From the NCBI GenBank assembly GCA_002425185.1, contig DILT01000008.1, forward strand, positions 248,001-312,000: a stretch of DNA of 64,000 nt. Reading direction: 5' to 3'. Source of the stretch: Flammeovirgaceae bacterium UBA5585 (GTDB lineage Bacteria; Bacteroidota; Bacteroidia; Cytophagales; Cyclobacteriaceae). This document shows, piece by piece, positions 32,851 to 41,454 of this stretch (positions are counted from its first letter, which is position 1; each line of letters begins with the position of its first letter). The notes beneath the pieces were generated by a model. The model searched no databases. It was not told the DNA's origin and saw nothing but the letters and a program-made list of their open reading frames with translations. The position numbers and the translations under genes are program-made.

Positions 32851-33030
32851 ATGAAAAAGTTAATCGCATTGTTAGCTGTATGTGGCTTTGCATTTGCATT
32901 TGTTGCATGTGGTGGTCAGAAGGCTGAAGAGGCTGCTACTGAAGAAGCTCCTGCTACTGAAGAAGTTGCTCCTGCTACTGAAGAAGCTGACTCTACAGAG
33001 GTAGCTGCTGATTCTACTGCTGCTGAATAA
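32851..33030 (+). CDS. Tiny Glu/Ala-rich lipoprotein (59 aa)
   Basis: ATG at 32851 to TAA at 33028-33030 encodes 59 residues: a lipoprotein signal MKKLIALLAVCGFAFAFVAC (lipobox FVAC, Cys20) followed by 39 residues made almost only of Glu, Ala, Thr, Pro, Val, Asp and Ser, with three copies of ATEEA or ATEEV. The DNA shows three copies of GCTACTGAAGAAG (from 32935, 32953 and 32974), so the tail grew by slippage or duplication. It has its own promoter and a strong terminator, so it is a real, probably highly expressed gene. The acidic disordered tail may act as a surface spacer, a charge carrier or simply filler; function is unknown. Confidence 0.88.
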   Translation: MKKLIALLAVCGFAFAFVACGGQKAEEAATEEAPATEEVAPATEEADSTEVAADSTAAE

Positions 33031-33053
33031 TAATTCAGTAACGTAAAATTGAG

Positions 33054-33080
33054 AGGCTTTAGAAATCTAAAGCCTTTTTT
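33054..33080 (+). terminator. Intrinsic terminator of the small lipoprotein gene
   Basis: A perfect 10-bp stem AGGCTTTAGA (33054-33063) with TCTAAAGCCT (33066-33075), then a T-run to 33080. Confidence 0.9.
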
Positions 33081-33096
33081 ATTTTCTTCGCGTTCA

Positions 33097-33729
33097 ATGA
33101 CAGCCGAACAAGTTCATGCTATACTTTCTCAGCATATACCACAATCAGCTGTTTCCTATTGTCTACACCTGTGGAAAGAAAATCCTTTCATACTTCGCAT
33201 AACTAAAAGCCGGCAAACCAAAATTGGCGACTTTACCTGCAGGCCGGGTGAGCGTGTACGCATAACCATAAACGAGGATCTTAATCCCTATTTATTTTTG
33301 ACAACCTATGTTCATGAGGTGGCCCACCACCGTGTGCACCAACAGGTTGGAAACCGCGCGGAACCGCATGGCGAGTTATGGAAACAAACTTTTCAACGCC
33401 TGCTTGAGCCGGTTTTGAATAATTCTGTTTTCCCTGAACAACTGCTGGCGTTGCTCAGTCAACACATGCGGCAGCCTATGGCCAGTACATTTGCAGATGT
33501 TGCGCTGACCAAAGCCTTCCGCCAATACGATCTCAACGTTGATGCTCATATCGTACTTTCATCGTTGGGTGAAGGCAGTATTTTTCAGTTAAACGGGCGT
33601 TACTTCAAAAAAGGAAAACTCAGGCGCACACGCTTTCTTTGTCAGGAGGTGAGATCAAAAAAACAATACCTGGTGCCGGCCGAAGCCTTGGTGAACAATG
33701 CTCAGCTAACGCTTGAATGGCATTTCTAA
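33097..33729 (+). CDS. SprT-like zinc metalloprotease domain protein
   Basis: This is 210 residues from the ATG at 33097; the frame extends upstream through the terminator, so the ATG is preferred. The zinc motif HEVAHH (H73-E74-x-x-H77) sits in FLTTYVHEVAHHRVHQQVGN, followed by EPHGELWKQTFQ, where the third ligand His is expected. SprT/Spartan-like proteases cut proteins crosslinked to DNA, though the bacterial role is mostly untested. Length is typical. It is convergent with the nagB fusion gene, 1 nt apart. Confidence 0.9.
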   Translation: MTAEQVHAILSQHIPQSAVSYCLHLWKENPFILRITKSRQTKIGDFTCRPGERVRITINEDLNPYLFLTTYVHEVAHHRVHQQVGNRAEPHGELWKQTFQRLLEPVLNNSVFPEQLLALLSQHMRQPMASTFADVALTKAFRQYDLNVDAHIVLSSLGEGSIFQLNGRYFKKGKLRRTRFLCQEVRSKKQYLVPAEALVNNAQLTLEWHF

Positions 33730-33730
33730 T

Positions 33731-35653
33731 TTAGAATTTGTAGCGAACAAAGGCCTCAATAGCTTCATACTCGGCCAAACCAAGTTGATCATACGCTTTT
33801 GCTGTTGCCCGGTTACGATCTTCGGCCCGCACCCAAAATTCGCGCGCATCGGTTCCCGGAAATAATGCACTGTCTTTCTGTGATTGATGTTTGAAGATTG
33901 CCCTTCTTTTTCGCAGCAATTCTTCCGGACTTAACGGAACGGCCATTTCTATCTGGTCGATATCCCATTCCTGCCAAGCGCCCCTGTACAGCCAAACATA
34001 ACAATCTTTCATCCACGAATTTTTCTTCAGCCGATCAATGGCTTTATAAATGGCAGATAAGCATACGCGATGTGTTCCGTGCGGATCGGAAAGATCGCCT
34101 GCAGCATAAATCTGATGTGGTTTAATTTTTAACAGAAGATCAGAAATTATTTTAATATCAGTTTCACCCAACGGTTTTTTCTTAACGAGCCCTGTTTCAT
34201 AAAAAGGCATATCCAAAAAGTGAATGTTCTTTTCTGGAATACCCACATAACGACAGGCTGCCTTTGCCTCACCCCGCCTGATCAATCCCTTAATCATCAT
34301 CACTTCGGGGCTATCAATTTGGCCTGGCTTTTTTTTCTTAATGGATTGAAGGACATTTTTAAAAAGCTGTTCACTTTTCATTTTAGCCAATCCAAACTGC
34401 TCACTGAAATCGTTGACAAAATCAGCGAAGCGAACAACATCATCATCAAATACGGCTATGTTGCCTGAAGTTTGGTACGCAACATGAACCTCATGTCCCT
34501 GATCGACCAACCGTAAAAATGTACCGCCCATTGAAATCACATCATCATCGGGATGCGGGGAAAAAATTACAACACGTTTAGGAAAAGGTTTGGCGCGTTC
34601 CGGACGATTGGAATCATCTGCTTTAGGTTTACCACCCGGCCAGCCTGTAATGGTATGTTGCAATTCATTAAAAATTCTGATGTTAACCTGGTAAGCTGAT
34701 CCAAACGCGGTAACAATATCGCCCATGCCATGCTCACTGTAATCATTGTTCGTGAGCTTGAGAATTGGTTTGCCCAACTTCTGACAGAGCCAAACTACTG
34801 CCTTCCGGATTTGTTTGTCACTCCAATGCCCGAGTGAGTCCAGGAGCCATGGGGTTTTAATTTTTGTTAATTCTGAAGAGGCGGCCTCATCCAACACCAC
34901 GAGTGTGTTTGAATGCAGTTGAAGAAAAGATGACGGATTTTGATCGGTAACAATTCCTTCCACAGCTTTCTGAACAATGGGGGCTTTCCCCTCACCCCAG
35001 GCCATCATGATGATGCGCCTGGATTTTAGTATGGTTCCTACACCCATAGTAAGTGCCTTCTTCGGAACATTCTCTTCCCCAAAAAAATCACTGGCTGCAT
35101 CCATCGTTGTAATATGATCGAGCGTAATGAGCCGGGTGGTTGACTTTTCACTGGAGCCCGGTTCATTAAAACCAATGTGACCGGTGCGACCAATACCCAA
35201 AAGCTGGATATCAATACCCCCCAATTCATCAATCATTTTATCATACGTGTTGCAGAAGGCGGGAATTTTATCTCTTGAAATGGTGCCATCCGGCATGTGA
35301 ATATTCTTTTTTGGTATATCAATATGATCAAACAGGTACTCATGCATAAACCGCACATAACTTTGAAGCGCATCTGGTTGCATGGGATAATACTCATCCA
35401 GGTTAAAGGTATATACATTCTTAAAGCTCAGTTTCTCTTGCCGATGCATGCGAATCAGTTCGGCATACACTCGGGTTGGGGTTGAGCCTGTAGCCAGTCC
35501 TAATACACAGAATTTCTTTTGCTTCTGCCTTGACCGGATAAGTGCCGCAATTTCTTTGGCAACAAAGGTTGAGGCTTCTTCAGATGAACCAAAGATTTTT
35601 ACAGGTACTTTTTCGGGCGAGGGATGTGCCATAGCGCTATGAGCTGATTTCAA
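33731..35653 (-). CDS. nagB: Glucosamine-6-phosphate deaminase fused to a PIG-L deacetylase-like domain
   Basis: This 640-residue fusion (start at 35653, or at 35632 for MAHPSPEK) has an N-terminal NagB domain, about 15-275: LGLATGSTPTRVYAELIRMH, the catalytic FNLDEYYPM and GIGRTGHIGFNEPGS. A linker (about 285-365) leads to a LmbE/PIG-L domain, about 365-620: VVIFSPHPDDDVISMGGTFL (zinc site HPDDD) and GDLSDPHGTHRVCLSAIY. NagB converts GlcN-6-P to fructose-6-P and ammonia. PIG-L domains deacetylate GlcNAc derivatives, so the fusion could deacetylate and deaminate in sequence in place of a separate NagA. It is the last gene of the amino-sugar operon. Confidence 0.92.
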   Translation of the reverse strand: MKSAHSAMAHPSPEKVPVKIFGSSEEASTFVAKEIAALIRSRQKQKKFCVLGLATGSTPTRVYAELIRMHRQEKLSFKNVYTFNLDEYYPMQPDALQSYVRFMHEYLFDHIDIPKKNIHMPDGTISRDKIPAFCNTYDKMIDELGGIDIQLLGIGRTGHIGFNEPGSSEKSTTRLITLDHITTMDAASDFFGEENVPKKALTMGVGTILKSRRIIMMAWGEGKAPIVQKAVEGIVTDQNPSSFLQLHSNTLVVLDEAASSELTKIKTPWLLDSLGHWSDKQIRKAVVWLCQKLGKPILKLTNNDYSEHGMGDIVTAFGSAYQVNIRIFNELQHTITGWPGGKPKADDSNRPERAKPFPKRVVIFSPHPDDDVISMGGTFLRLVDQGHEVHVAYQTSGNIAVFDDDVVRFADFVNDFSEQFGLAKMKSEQLFKNVLQSIKKKKPGQIDSPEVMMIKGLIRRGEAKAACRYVGIPEKNIHFLDMPFYETGLVKKKPLGETDIKIISDLLLKIKPHQIYAAGDLSDPHGTHRVCLSAIYKAIDRLKKNSWMKDCYVWLYRGAWQEWDIDQIEMAVPLSPEELLRKRRAIFKHQSQKDSALFPGTDAREFWVRAEDRNRATAKAYDQLGLAEYEAIEAFVRYKF

Positions 35654-35708
35654 AGAAAGTTAATGTGTATTGAATTGAGATTTATCTAAAGCGTTGAAAA
35701 TTTTATAC

Positions 35709-36290
35709 TCAGGTAAGTCGCCTCATGATCAACCCATTCACCAGTTCAAAAAACGAAAATGGATGCAACGTACGCCAGTTCCCGATTTGTAAAGTTCCGC
35801 CCATGTTTACGTATTGATCGATGCGATACTTTCTGAATTCCTGTTGAATAAAATCCGGAAACGATACGGCTGCTATCCAACCCAAACCTTTTTCGTCATC
35901 CTCTACCTCATCAAACCACTCCTCATAGTACGAATCATCGGAACCGTGAAAATTGAGAACATTTTCACCAATCAGAATAAACTTGTTGATTCCAGCGGCC
36001 AGCAATTCATCAATGATATTTCGTTTAAGATGCATGATATCATTGTTGATGGTGTCGTTCCACTCGCCTATGAATTCAAGAATGGCGAACCCTGCCCGGT
36101 AGTCAGCGTACAGAATTTTAATGTACAATGTTTCCGAGCCCATAAAATCCCATGCAGGATCTATATAGTAACCGTAAATCGTATCCGTGTACTGCTCAAA
36201 GTTGTAGGACTTCTCAAAAAAAGGTGAGCGCGGATCTTCCGATGAATTGTAATACTTCAGCCAATTGGAAAACGGCTCAATATCATGCAT
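35709..36290 (-). CDS. Unknown protein in the MurNAc-recycling operon
   Basis: This 193-residue soluble protein has no signal peptide and is rich in Tyr, Trp, Phe and acidic residues. Conserved-looking parts are IEPFSNWLKYYNSSEDPRSP, TIYGYYIDPAWDFMGSETLY, IGENVLNFHGSDDSYYEEWF and GGTLQIGNWRTLHP. I recognise no fold or family. It overlaps the end of murQ by 8 nt and precedes nagB by 55 nt, so it is translated as part of amino-sugar catabolism. It could be a regulator, or an accessory or sugar-binding factor; no catalytic motif is visible. Confidence 0.8.
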   Translation of the reverse strand: MHDIEPFSNWLKYYNSSEDPRSPFFEKSYNFEQYTDTIYGYYIDPAWDFMGSETLYIKILYADYRAGFAILEFIGEWNDTINNDIMHLKRNIIDELLAAGINKFILIGENVLNFHGSDDSYYEEWFDEVEDDEKGLGWIAAVSFPDFIQQEFRKYRIDQYVNMGGTLQIGNWRTLHPFSFFELVNGLIMRRLT

Positions 36291-37092
36291 GACCGGTATA
36301 ACTATCTATCACCCTGCGTACGCTTCCAAATTCTTTTAACAAGGCGTCTGCTTTCTCCTGATCAACGCCAAGTTCTTCCATAATCATGCGGATGCCCCGA
36401 TCAACGAGCTTATTGTTGGTGAGTTGCATGTCCACCATTTTATTTCCCTTTACCCGGCCGAGTTTTATCATAACTGTTGTAGAGATCATATTCAACACCA
36501 GCTTCTGGGCTGTTCCTGCCTTCATACGTGTGCTTCCGGTAACCACTTCAGGGCCCACGATAACCTCAACGGGATAATCGGCTTGTTGAGCAACAGCCGT
36601 TTGCACATTGCAGGTAATGCAGGCGGTTATTATGCCTTGTGCGCGCGCAGCTTTCAATCCGCCAATCACATACGGGGTTCTGCCCGAAGCCGCTATTCCA
36701 ATCAGCACATCCTGTGCGGTTATGTTGTGCATGAGCAAATCCTTCCAGGCCTGTTCTGTATCATCTTCGGCATGCTCAACTGCTTTTCGAATGGCCTGAT
36801 CGCCTCCGGCAATCAAGCCAATGACCTTTCCGTGTGGCATACCATAGGTTGGTGGAATTTCACTGGCATCCAAAATACCTAATCTTCCACTGGTACCAGC
36901 ACCTATGTAAAATAGCCGACCGCCACTACTCATTTTTTCAACAATTACCCCCACTAACTTCTCTACCTGGGGTATTACTTTTTCAATCGCCAACGGAACC
37001 GTCTTATCTTCTTTGTTGATGCTGGTCAGCAATTCATTGATACTCATCTTTTCCAGATGATTGTAATACGAAGATGATTCGGTTATAGACAT
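36283..37092 (-). CDS. murQ: N-acetylmuramic acid 6-phosphate etherase MurQ
   Basis: This 269-residue SIS-fold protein has GGRLFYIGAGTSGRLGILDA followed by SEIPPTYG (family signature), IAGGDQAIRKAVEHAEDD (with the active-site Glu), VLIGIAASGRTPYVIGGL and GSTRMKAGTAQKLVLNMIST. MurQ cleaves the lactyl ether of MurNAc-6-P to give GlcNAc-6-P and lactate in cell-wall recycling. It lies 2 nt after the kinase gene and overlaps the next gene by 8 nt. Slightly shorter than the E. coli enzyme (298), as in other Bacteroidota. Confidence 0.96.
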   Translation of the reverse strand: MSITESSSYYNHLEKMSINELLTSINKEDKTVPLAIEKVIPQVEKLVGVIVEKMSSGGRLFYIGAGTSGRLGILDASEIPPTYGMPHGKVIGLIAGGDQAIRKAVEHAEDDTEQAWKDLLMHNITAQDVLIGIAASGRTPYVIGGLKAARAQGIITACITCNVQTAVAQQADYPVEVIVGPEVVTGSTRMKAGTAQKLVLNMISTTVMIKLGRVKGNKMVDMQLTNNKLVDRGIRMIMEELGVDQEKADALLKEFGSVRRVIDSYTGHA

Positions 37093-37094
37093 GT

Positions 37095-37940
37095 TTATTT
37101 CAGATCCTTCTTATGATATAACGTAAGGCCGGCTATGGGGCTTTCCAATATATTTTTTACCGTAATGCCTTTGTCATTCGCAACTTGTCGCAAAATATCG
37201 CTGAAGTAAAACGCTACGGAACCAACGAAATGCACTTTCAGCTCATCATACTTCGCGTACCGCATTACATTCTTCTCCATAAATTCACTGAACCCATCGT
37301 ACACCAGCTTATAGCAATAGGGTTCTTTCAAATGCTGAAAAATAAAATGAGAGAAGCTTCCTAAAAAACGGCTGGGCATTTCCTGGCTATACACTCGACT
37401 CAATATTTCATCGCGGTCCATCGGAAATCTTTTTTTAAATTGATCCCATAGCTTTTCCGGTAAATCTTTTCGCAAATAATCGGCTACTATCCTTTTTCCC
37501 ATCCATGCCCCGGAGCCTTCATCACCCAATACATAGCCCAGTGAGGTTACGTTCTCAACTATGCGAACACCATCATAATAGCACGAGTTCGAACCTGTTC
37601 CTAAAATGCAGGCTATGCCTTGATCTTCACCGCACAAGGCTCGGGCAGCTGCCAGCAAATCGTGCCATACTTCAATATGCGCATCGGTAAAATAGCGTTC
37701 CAGGGCTGTGCGGATCATTTGCCTGTTTTTATCAGATGAACAACCTGTGCCGTAATAAAAAATCTTTTCAACCCGATGTTTAACCTGCGGTACTAAAACT
37801 TCCCGAACCTCCTGATCAAACTGCTCGATAGGCTGATAATAAGGGTTGTAGCCAATGGATTGAGCTTGTTCAATGCTGCCATCAGCACGGAGTATGCGCC
37901 AATCCGTTTTGGAGGCACCGCTATCAGCAATCAGAATCAT
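37095..37940 (-). CDS. BadF/BadG-type N-acetylglucosamine (MurNAc) kinase
   Basis: This 281-residue ASKHA-fold kinase has phosphate-1 motif LIADSGASKTDWRILRADGS, IACILGTGSNSCYYDG (phosphate-2/adenosine) and GDEGSGAWMGKRIVADYL. It is a member of the BcrAD/BadF family that includes GlcNAc and MurNAc kinases. Being the first gene of the kinase-murQ-unknown-nagB operon, its substrate is probably MurNAc, GlcNAc or both, giving MurQ its phosphorylated substrate. A 33-nt palindrome lies 10 nt upstream of its start. Confidence 0.9.
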   Translation of the reverse strand: MILIADSGASKTDWRILRADGSIEQAQSIGYNPYYQPIEQFDQEVREVLVPQVKHRVEKIFYYGTGCSSDKNRQMIRTALERYFTDAHIEVWHDLLAAARALCGEDQGIACILGTGSNSCYYDGVRIVENVTSLGYVLGDEGSGAWMGKRIVADYLRKDLPEKLWDQFKKRFPMDRDEILSRVYSQEMPSRFLGSFSHFIFQHLKEPYCYKLVYDGFSEFMEKNVMRYAKYDELKVHFVGSVAFYFSDILRQVANDKGITVKNILESPIAGLTLYHKKDLK

Positions 37941-37950
37941 ATTCGTTTTT

Positions 37951-37983
37951 AGTCGTCCTACGACTTTAAGTCGTAGGACGACT
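37951..37983. repeat. 33-nt near-perfect palindrome (REP-like)
   Basis: AGTCGTCCTACGACTT (37951-37966) and AAGTCGTAGGACGACT (37968-37983) are exact inverted copies around a single T. It also contains nested AGTCGT words. It lies between the amino-sugar kinase and the cytochrome-b5-like gene, both on the minus strand. The rest of the gap (37984-38162) is AT-rich with nothing else I can identify. It is probably an interspersed palindromic repeat that may also act as a terminator. Confidence 0.75.
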
Positions 37984-38162
37984 TATCGTAGTTTATTACT
38001 TTTTTACTTAAGGTATAGAATCTTTCGGTATCCAGAGGAATATCCACTAATTTATTGGCCAAACTCAAAATTCCGTTCATCAAAGCATATTAATCCCCGG
38101 TTATTTCCCCGATTATAAATATGATACAATTGATTAATCTCCATTAAAGAAAATGAATCACT

Positions 38163-38408
38163 TCATTGTGAACCTAATCGTCCAATCACCTTAAACTTAT
38201 CAAATACCTTGTCGGTATGAGGGGCATCTTTCAGTTCATCGGTTAAATCCTGGCCGGCCCAATGTTCATAATGCTTTCCGGTTTTCCACAAGCGCGACTC
38301 TGTAACTTCGTAAATCATACCCCTGAAGGCAAACCATACCTGGGGTTTATCCTGCCCATTCCGTAAAGCCAACTGTGCAGTGGTGTATATAGGCAGTTCT
38401 TCACTCAT
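38163..38408 (-). CDS. Cytochrome b5-like (MAPR-type) heme-binding domain protein
   Basis: This 81-residue protein matches the cytochrome b5 / MAPR fold: LPIYTTAQLALRNGQDKPQV, WFAFRGMIYEVTESRLWKTG, KHYEHWAGQDLTDELKDAPH and VFDKFKVIGRL. The paired histidines (HYEHW; APH) lie where heme ligands or neighbours would be, though MAPR members may use Tyr ligands. It has no signal peptide. Its start overlaps the RDD gene stop by 1 nt. Possible role: electron transfer or heme/lipid binding. Confidence 0.8.
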   Translation of the reverse strand: MSEELPIYTTAQLALRNGQDKPQVWFAFRGMIYEVTESRLWKTGKHYEHWAGQDLTDELKDAPHTDKVFDKFKVIGRLGSQ

Positions 38409-39121
38409 TATTTACCGGCTGTGATGTGTCCGTAATCTTTAACAATCGTGTAGAGAAATTTCACGGGCGGTAAATCTGTTTGAATGCCCAAACTATGCTT
38501 AACTTTTTCAGTAACCGCCATAACTGGCAACGAATTACCCGTGGTACGGTTAACCTCCAGCGCCTGCTGAATCAGTTCAATATCCTGATCACTCAATTGA
38601 ACTACCTGTTGAAAGATTGGTGTGTAGGTATCTTCAGAAACTGTAAATACTTCCTTTGCCGTAACAGCTCGTTGTTCAACCAGTTTAACTACGGTAGTAC
38701 CCGCGGCAATATCGCCCAGGCGCTGACCTTTACCGCTTACCGCTATGGTGAATAACGCAATGGCACCGGAAAGCGCATCAACTTCAATAAGCCGAATCAA
38801 CCACCGGATAAGATAATTACCAATGGTGGCCGGTGTGCCGTCAAGCCGTACCACTTTTATTTTCATTTGTCGTTTCCCCGGACTTTGACCATTCATAAAA
38901 ATTTCAAAGAGCAAATGGTAAAGAAACGGAGGTATGGCCAGTGTTGAAACAATTAATGCGGTTGATCCTGCTTCAGCACCTATTAATATAAAAATCATAA
39001 GAATGAAGTAGGCGATGATAATAAATAAGTCAATGAAATACGCCAGAATGCGATCACCTAAACTGGCGACAGGGTAATCGATAACAACATTTTGGGTGGT
39101 TCGTACACTAACGGTTTGCAT
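38408..39121 (-). CDS. RDD-family membrane protein
   Basis: This 237-residue protein has the RDD signature (VASLGDRILAYFIDLFIIIA, with R and D residues in helix 1; MNGQSPGKRQMKIKVVRLDG; RLIEVDALSGAIALFTIAVS; KGQRLGDIAAGTTVV) and about four membrane helices. RDD proteins are often next to the MoxR/DUF58/SpoIIM cluster, as here where that cluster starts at 40483 on the opposite strand. Function is unknown; some are proposed Na+/H+ antiporters. Confidence 0.9.
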   Translation of the reverse strand: MQTVSVRTTQNVVIDYPVASLGDRILAYFIDLFIIIAYFILMIFILIGAEAGSTALIVSTLAIPPFLYHLLFEIFMNGQSPGKRQMKIKVVRLDGTPATIGNYLIRWLIRLIEVDALSGAIALFTIAVSGKGQRLGDIAAGTTVVKLVEQRAVTAKEVFTVSEDTYTPIFQQVVQLSDQDIELIQQALEVNRTTGNSLPVMAVTEKVKHSLGIQTDLPPVKFLYTIVKDYGHITAGK

Positions 39122-39161
39122 CCGGCTTGAAAATCAATAATATTGAACAAACTTAATTATA

Positions 39162-40409
39162 ATGCAAAATAAAGATTTAATACTTGCCGCACTGATTCTG
39201 GTGATGGCAGCCTGCACTACGAAAGAAAAAATTGACTACACAGCCTTGCCCGAAGACAAACTCCGCCAGGTAGCCGATTCGCTGGCGCATGCTTACATTA
39301 TTACCGATGGCCATGTTGATCTGCCGTATCGCCTAAAGGTTAAGAATTTCCGGCTTGAGAAAGAATTTCTGGGTATACCCATCAGCACAGCAGATGGCGA
39401 TTTTGATTTTGAACGTGCAAAAAAGGGCGGACTGGATGCCCCTTTCATGTCCATTTATATTCCCTCCAGTTATCAGCTTAAAGCCGACCATGGCAAGGCC
39501 CTTGCTGATTCACTGATTGATATGGTTCGTGGCATTACAGAAGCACACCCCGATAAGTTTGGATTAGCCGGAACACCCGCTGAAGTTAATGCCCACTTTG
39601 CAGCCGGTAGAATTGCCTTGCCCATGGGCATGGAGAATGGTGCACCTATTGGCAATGATATCGCTAATGTGAAATACTTTTATGATCGCGGCATACGCTA
39701 TATAACATTGACCCACGGTAAAGACAATCAGATTTGCGATTCATCGTACGATACACTCAACACGTGGAAAGGGTTAAGTCCATTTGGCGAAGAAGTAGTT
39801 CGCGAAATGAATCGCGTGGGGATTATGGTAGATATTTCACATGTTTCGGACAGTACCTTTTACGATGTGTTAAAAATTACCAAAGCACCTGTGATTGCCT
39901 CACATTCCTCACTCCGATACTTCACCCCGGGCTGGCAACGCAACATGGCCGATGATATGGTAAAAGCACTAAAAGATAATGGTGGTGTGATACAAATCAA
40001 CTTTGGCTCAACTTTTTTGGATTCAGCCGTTTCAAAAGCCAATGATGAAAACCGGAAAAAACTCCAGGCCATTCTTAAAGAAAAAGGGTTAGGCTTCCGT
40101 GATGAAGCAGCCAAGCCTGTAATTGAAGCGTTCCGTAAAGAAAATCCATCGCTTTACGCAGATGTAAAAACCGTGGCCGATCACATCGACCGTGTTGTTC
40201 AGTTAGCCGGTATTGACCATGTAGGCATTGGTTCAGATTATGATGGCGTAGGCGACAGTCTGCCAACCGGATTGAAAGATGTATCGCAATACCCCAACCT
40301 GATTTACGAATTGCTGCGCAGGGGCTACTCACCTGAAGACATTGAGAAAATCTGTTATAAAAACGTGTGGCGCGTTTGGAATAAGGTGATTGAAGTATCT
40401 CAAAAGTGA
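39162..40409 (+). CDS. Membrane dipeptidase (peptidase M19), lipoprotein
   Basis: This is a 415-residue protein. The N-terminus MQNKDLILAALILVMAAC carries a lipobox (MAAC, Cys18). The M19 metal-site residues are present: ITDGHVDLPYRL (HxD), MGMENGAPIG (Glu), ITLTHGKDNQ (His) and VIASHSSLRY, plus GIDHVGIGSDYDGVG near the C-terminus. M19 enzymes hydrolyse dipeptides, including D-containing ones, with two zinc ions. Located in the periplasm or outer membrane, it may salvage cell-wall peptides. It is divergent from the RDD gene by 40 nt. Confidence 0.94.
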   Translation: MQNKDLILAALILVMAACTTKEKIDYTALPEDKLRQVADSLAHAYIITDGHVDLPYRLKVKNFRLEKEFLGIPISTADGDFDFERAKKGGLDAPFMSIYIPSSYQLKADHGKALADSLIDMVRGITEAHPDKFGLAGTPAEVNAHFAAGRIALPMGMENGAPIGNDIANVKYFYDRGIRYITLTHGKDNQICDSSYDTLNTWKGLSPFGEEVVREMNRVGIMVDISHVSDSTFYDVLKITKAPVIASHSSLRYFTPGWQRNMADDMVKALKDNGGVIQINFGSTFLDSAVSKANDENRKKLQAILKEKGLGFRDEAAKPVIEAFRKENPSLYADVKTVADHIDRVVQLAGIDHVGIGSDYDGVGDSLPTGLKDVSQYPNLIYELLRRGYSPEDIEKICYKNVWRVWNKVIEVSQK

Positions 40410-40482
40410 TACATGGTACGGGCTCCGGGTTACCCTGTTAAACCCGAAACCCGTAACTTGCAGCTCGTAACCCGTAGTCCCT

Positions 40483-41454
40483 GTGCGTGAAGCCGCTTTT
40501 GTAAAACGTAATCAGCAACGCTGGCAGGAAATAGAACAAATACTGACAGCAAAGGGCCGTCCGCACCCGGACCGGTTGGCCGAAATTTTTATTCAGCTCA
40601 CCGATGATCTTTCGTTTGCCCGTACCCAATATCCTAAAAGTCGGGTAACACAATACCTGAATAACCTGGCCTCGAAAATTCACCTCGAGATTTACAAAAA
40701 CAAAAAGGAAGAGAAGAACCGGTTCATCACCTTCTGGAAATTTGAGCTTCCTGTAGTTATGTTTGAATCGAGGAAGCCCTTACTTTATGCCTTCCTCATT
40801 TTTACCGTGGCCATACTCATGGGTGGCGCCTCTGCTTATTATGATGAAACATTCATTCGCCTGATTTTAGGTGATGCGTACGTAAACATGACGCTTGAAA
40901 ATATTGAGCGGGGAAATCCAACAGCCGTGTTTAGTGGTAGTTCGGAAAGTGATATGTTCTTTGCTATAACCTTCAACAATATTCGGGTTTCATTTTACGC
41001 GTTCGTGGCTGGCCTTTTTTTCTCTTTAGGCACCGGTTATATTCTTTTTTCCAATGGCATAATGGTCGGTGCCCTGTATTCCTTCTTCCTGAAAAAAGAA
41101 TTAGCGGCTGCTGCGTTTTCCGTAATCATGCTTCATGGCACGATTGAACTTTCGGTAATTGTTGTTGCCGGAGCTGCCGGCCTGGTGATGGGGAATAGTT
41201 TTTTGTTTCCCGGTACGTATTCGCGGTTGGCTTCATTCAAGCAGGGCGTGTTGAAGGGTGTAAAAATCGTGATGGGGCTCGTTCCGTTTTTTATCCTGGC
41301 CGGGTTTATTGAATCGTTCATTACCCGGTATGCTTTTATGCACTGGAGCCTGAAGACAATTATTATCGGATTGTCGGCCTGGCTTATCCTGTATTATTTC
41401 GTTATTTATCCGTACAAATTGGTTACGCATGGAAAACACCTTCACCCCCATTGA
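40483..41454 (+). CDS. SpoIIM-like (DUF95) membrane protein
   Basis: This is 323 residues from a GTG start (MREAAFVKRNQQRWQEIEQI), the conserved N-terminus of the family in Bacteroidota. After a soluble helical part of about 100 residues come five to six membrane helices with NNIRVSFYAFVAGLFFSLGT, SNGIMVGALYSFFLKK and HGTIELSVIVVAGAAGL (the HGxxE motif). SpoIIM in Firmicutes acts in peptidoglycan remodelling during engulfment; outside them its job is unknown. It is the first gene of a six-gene operon ending with MoxR and DUF58. Confidence 0.9.
   Translation: MREAAFVKRNQQRWQEIEQILTAKGRPHPDRLAEIFIQLTDDLSFARTQYPKSRVTQYLNNLASKIHLEIYKNKKEEKNRFITFWKFELPVVMFESRKPLLYAFLIFTVAILMGGASAYYDETFIRLILGDAYVNMTLENIERGNPTAVFSGSSESDMFFAITFNNIRVSFYAFVAGLFFSLGTGYILFSNGIMVGALYSFFLKKELAAAAFSVIMLHGTIELSVIVVAGAAGLVMGNSFLFPGTYSRLASFKQGVLKGVKIVMGLVPFFILAGFIESFITRYAFMHWSLKTIIIGLSAWLILYYFVIYPYKLVTHGKHLHPH

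Noticed and set aside
36424..36882. 152-codon plus-strand frame
   Set aside because: It is antisense to murQ, with composition typical of a shadow frame.
40421..40482. Clustered AACCCGTAAC-like words as a CRISPR or iteron array
   Set aside because: The words are short, irregular and not separated by unique spacers of constant length.
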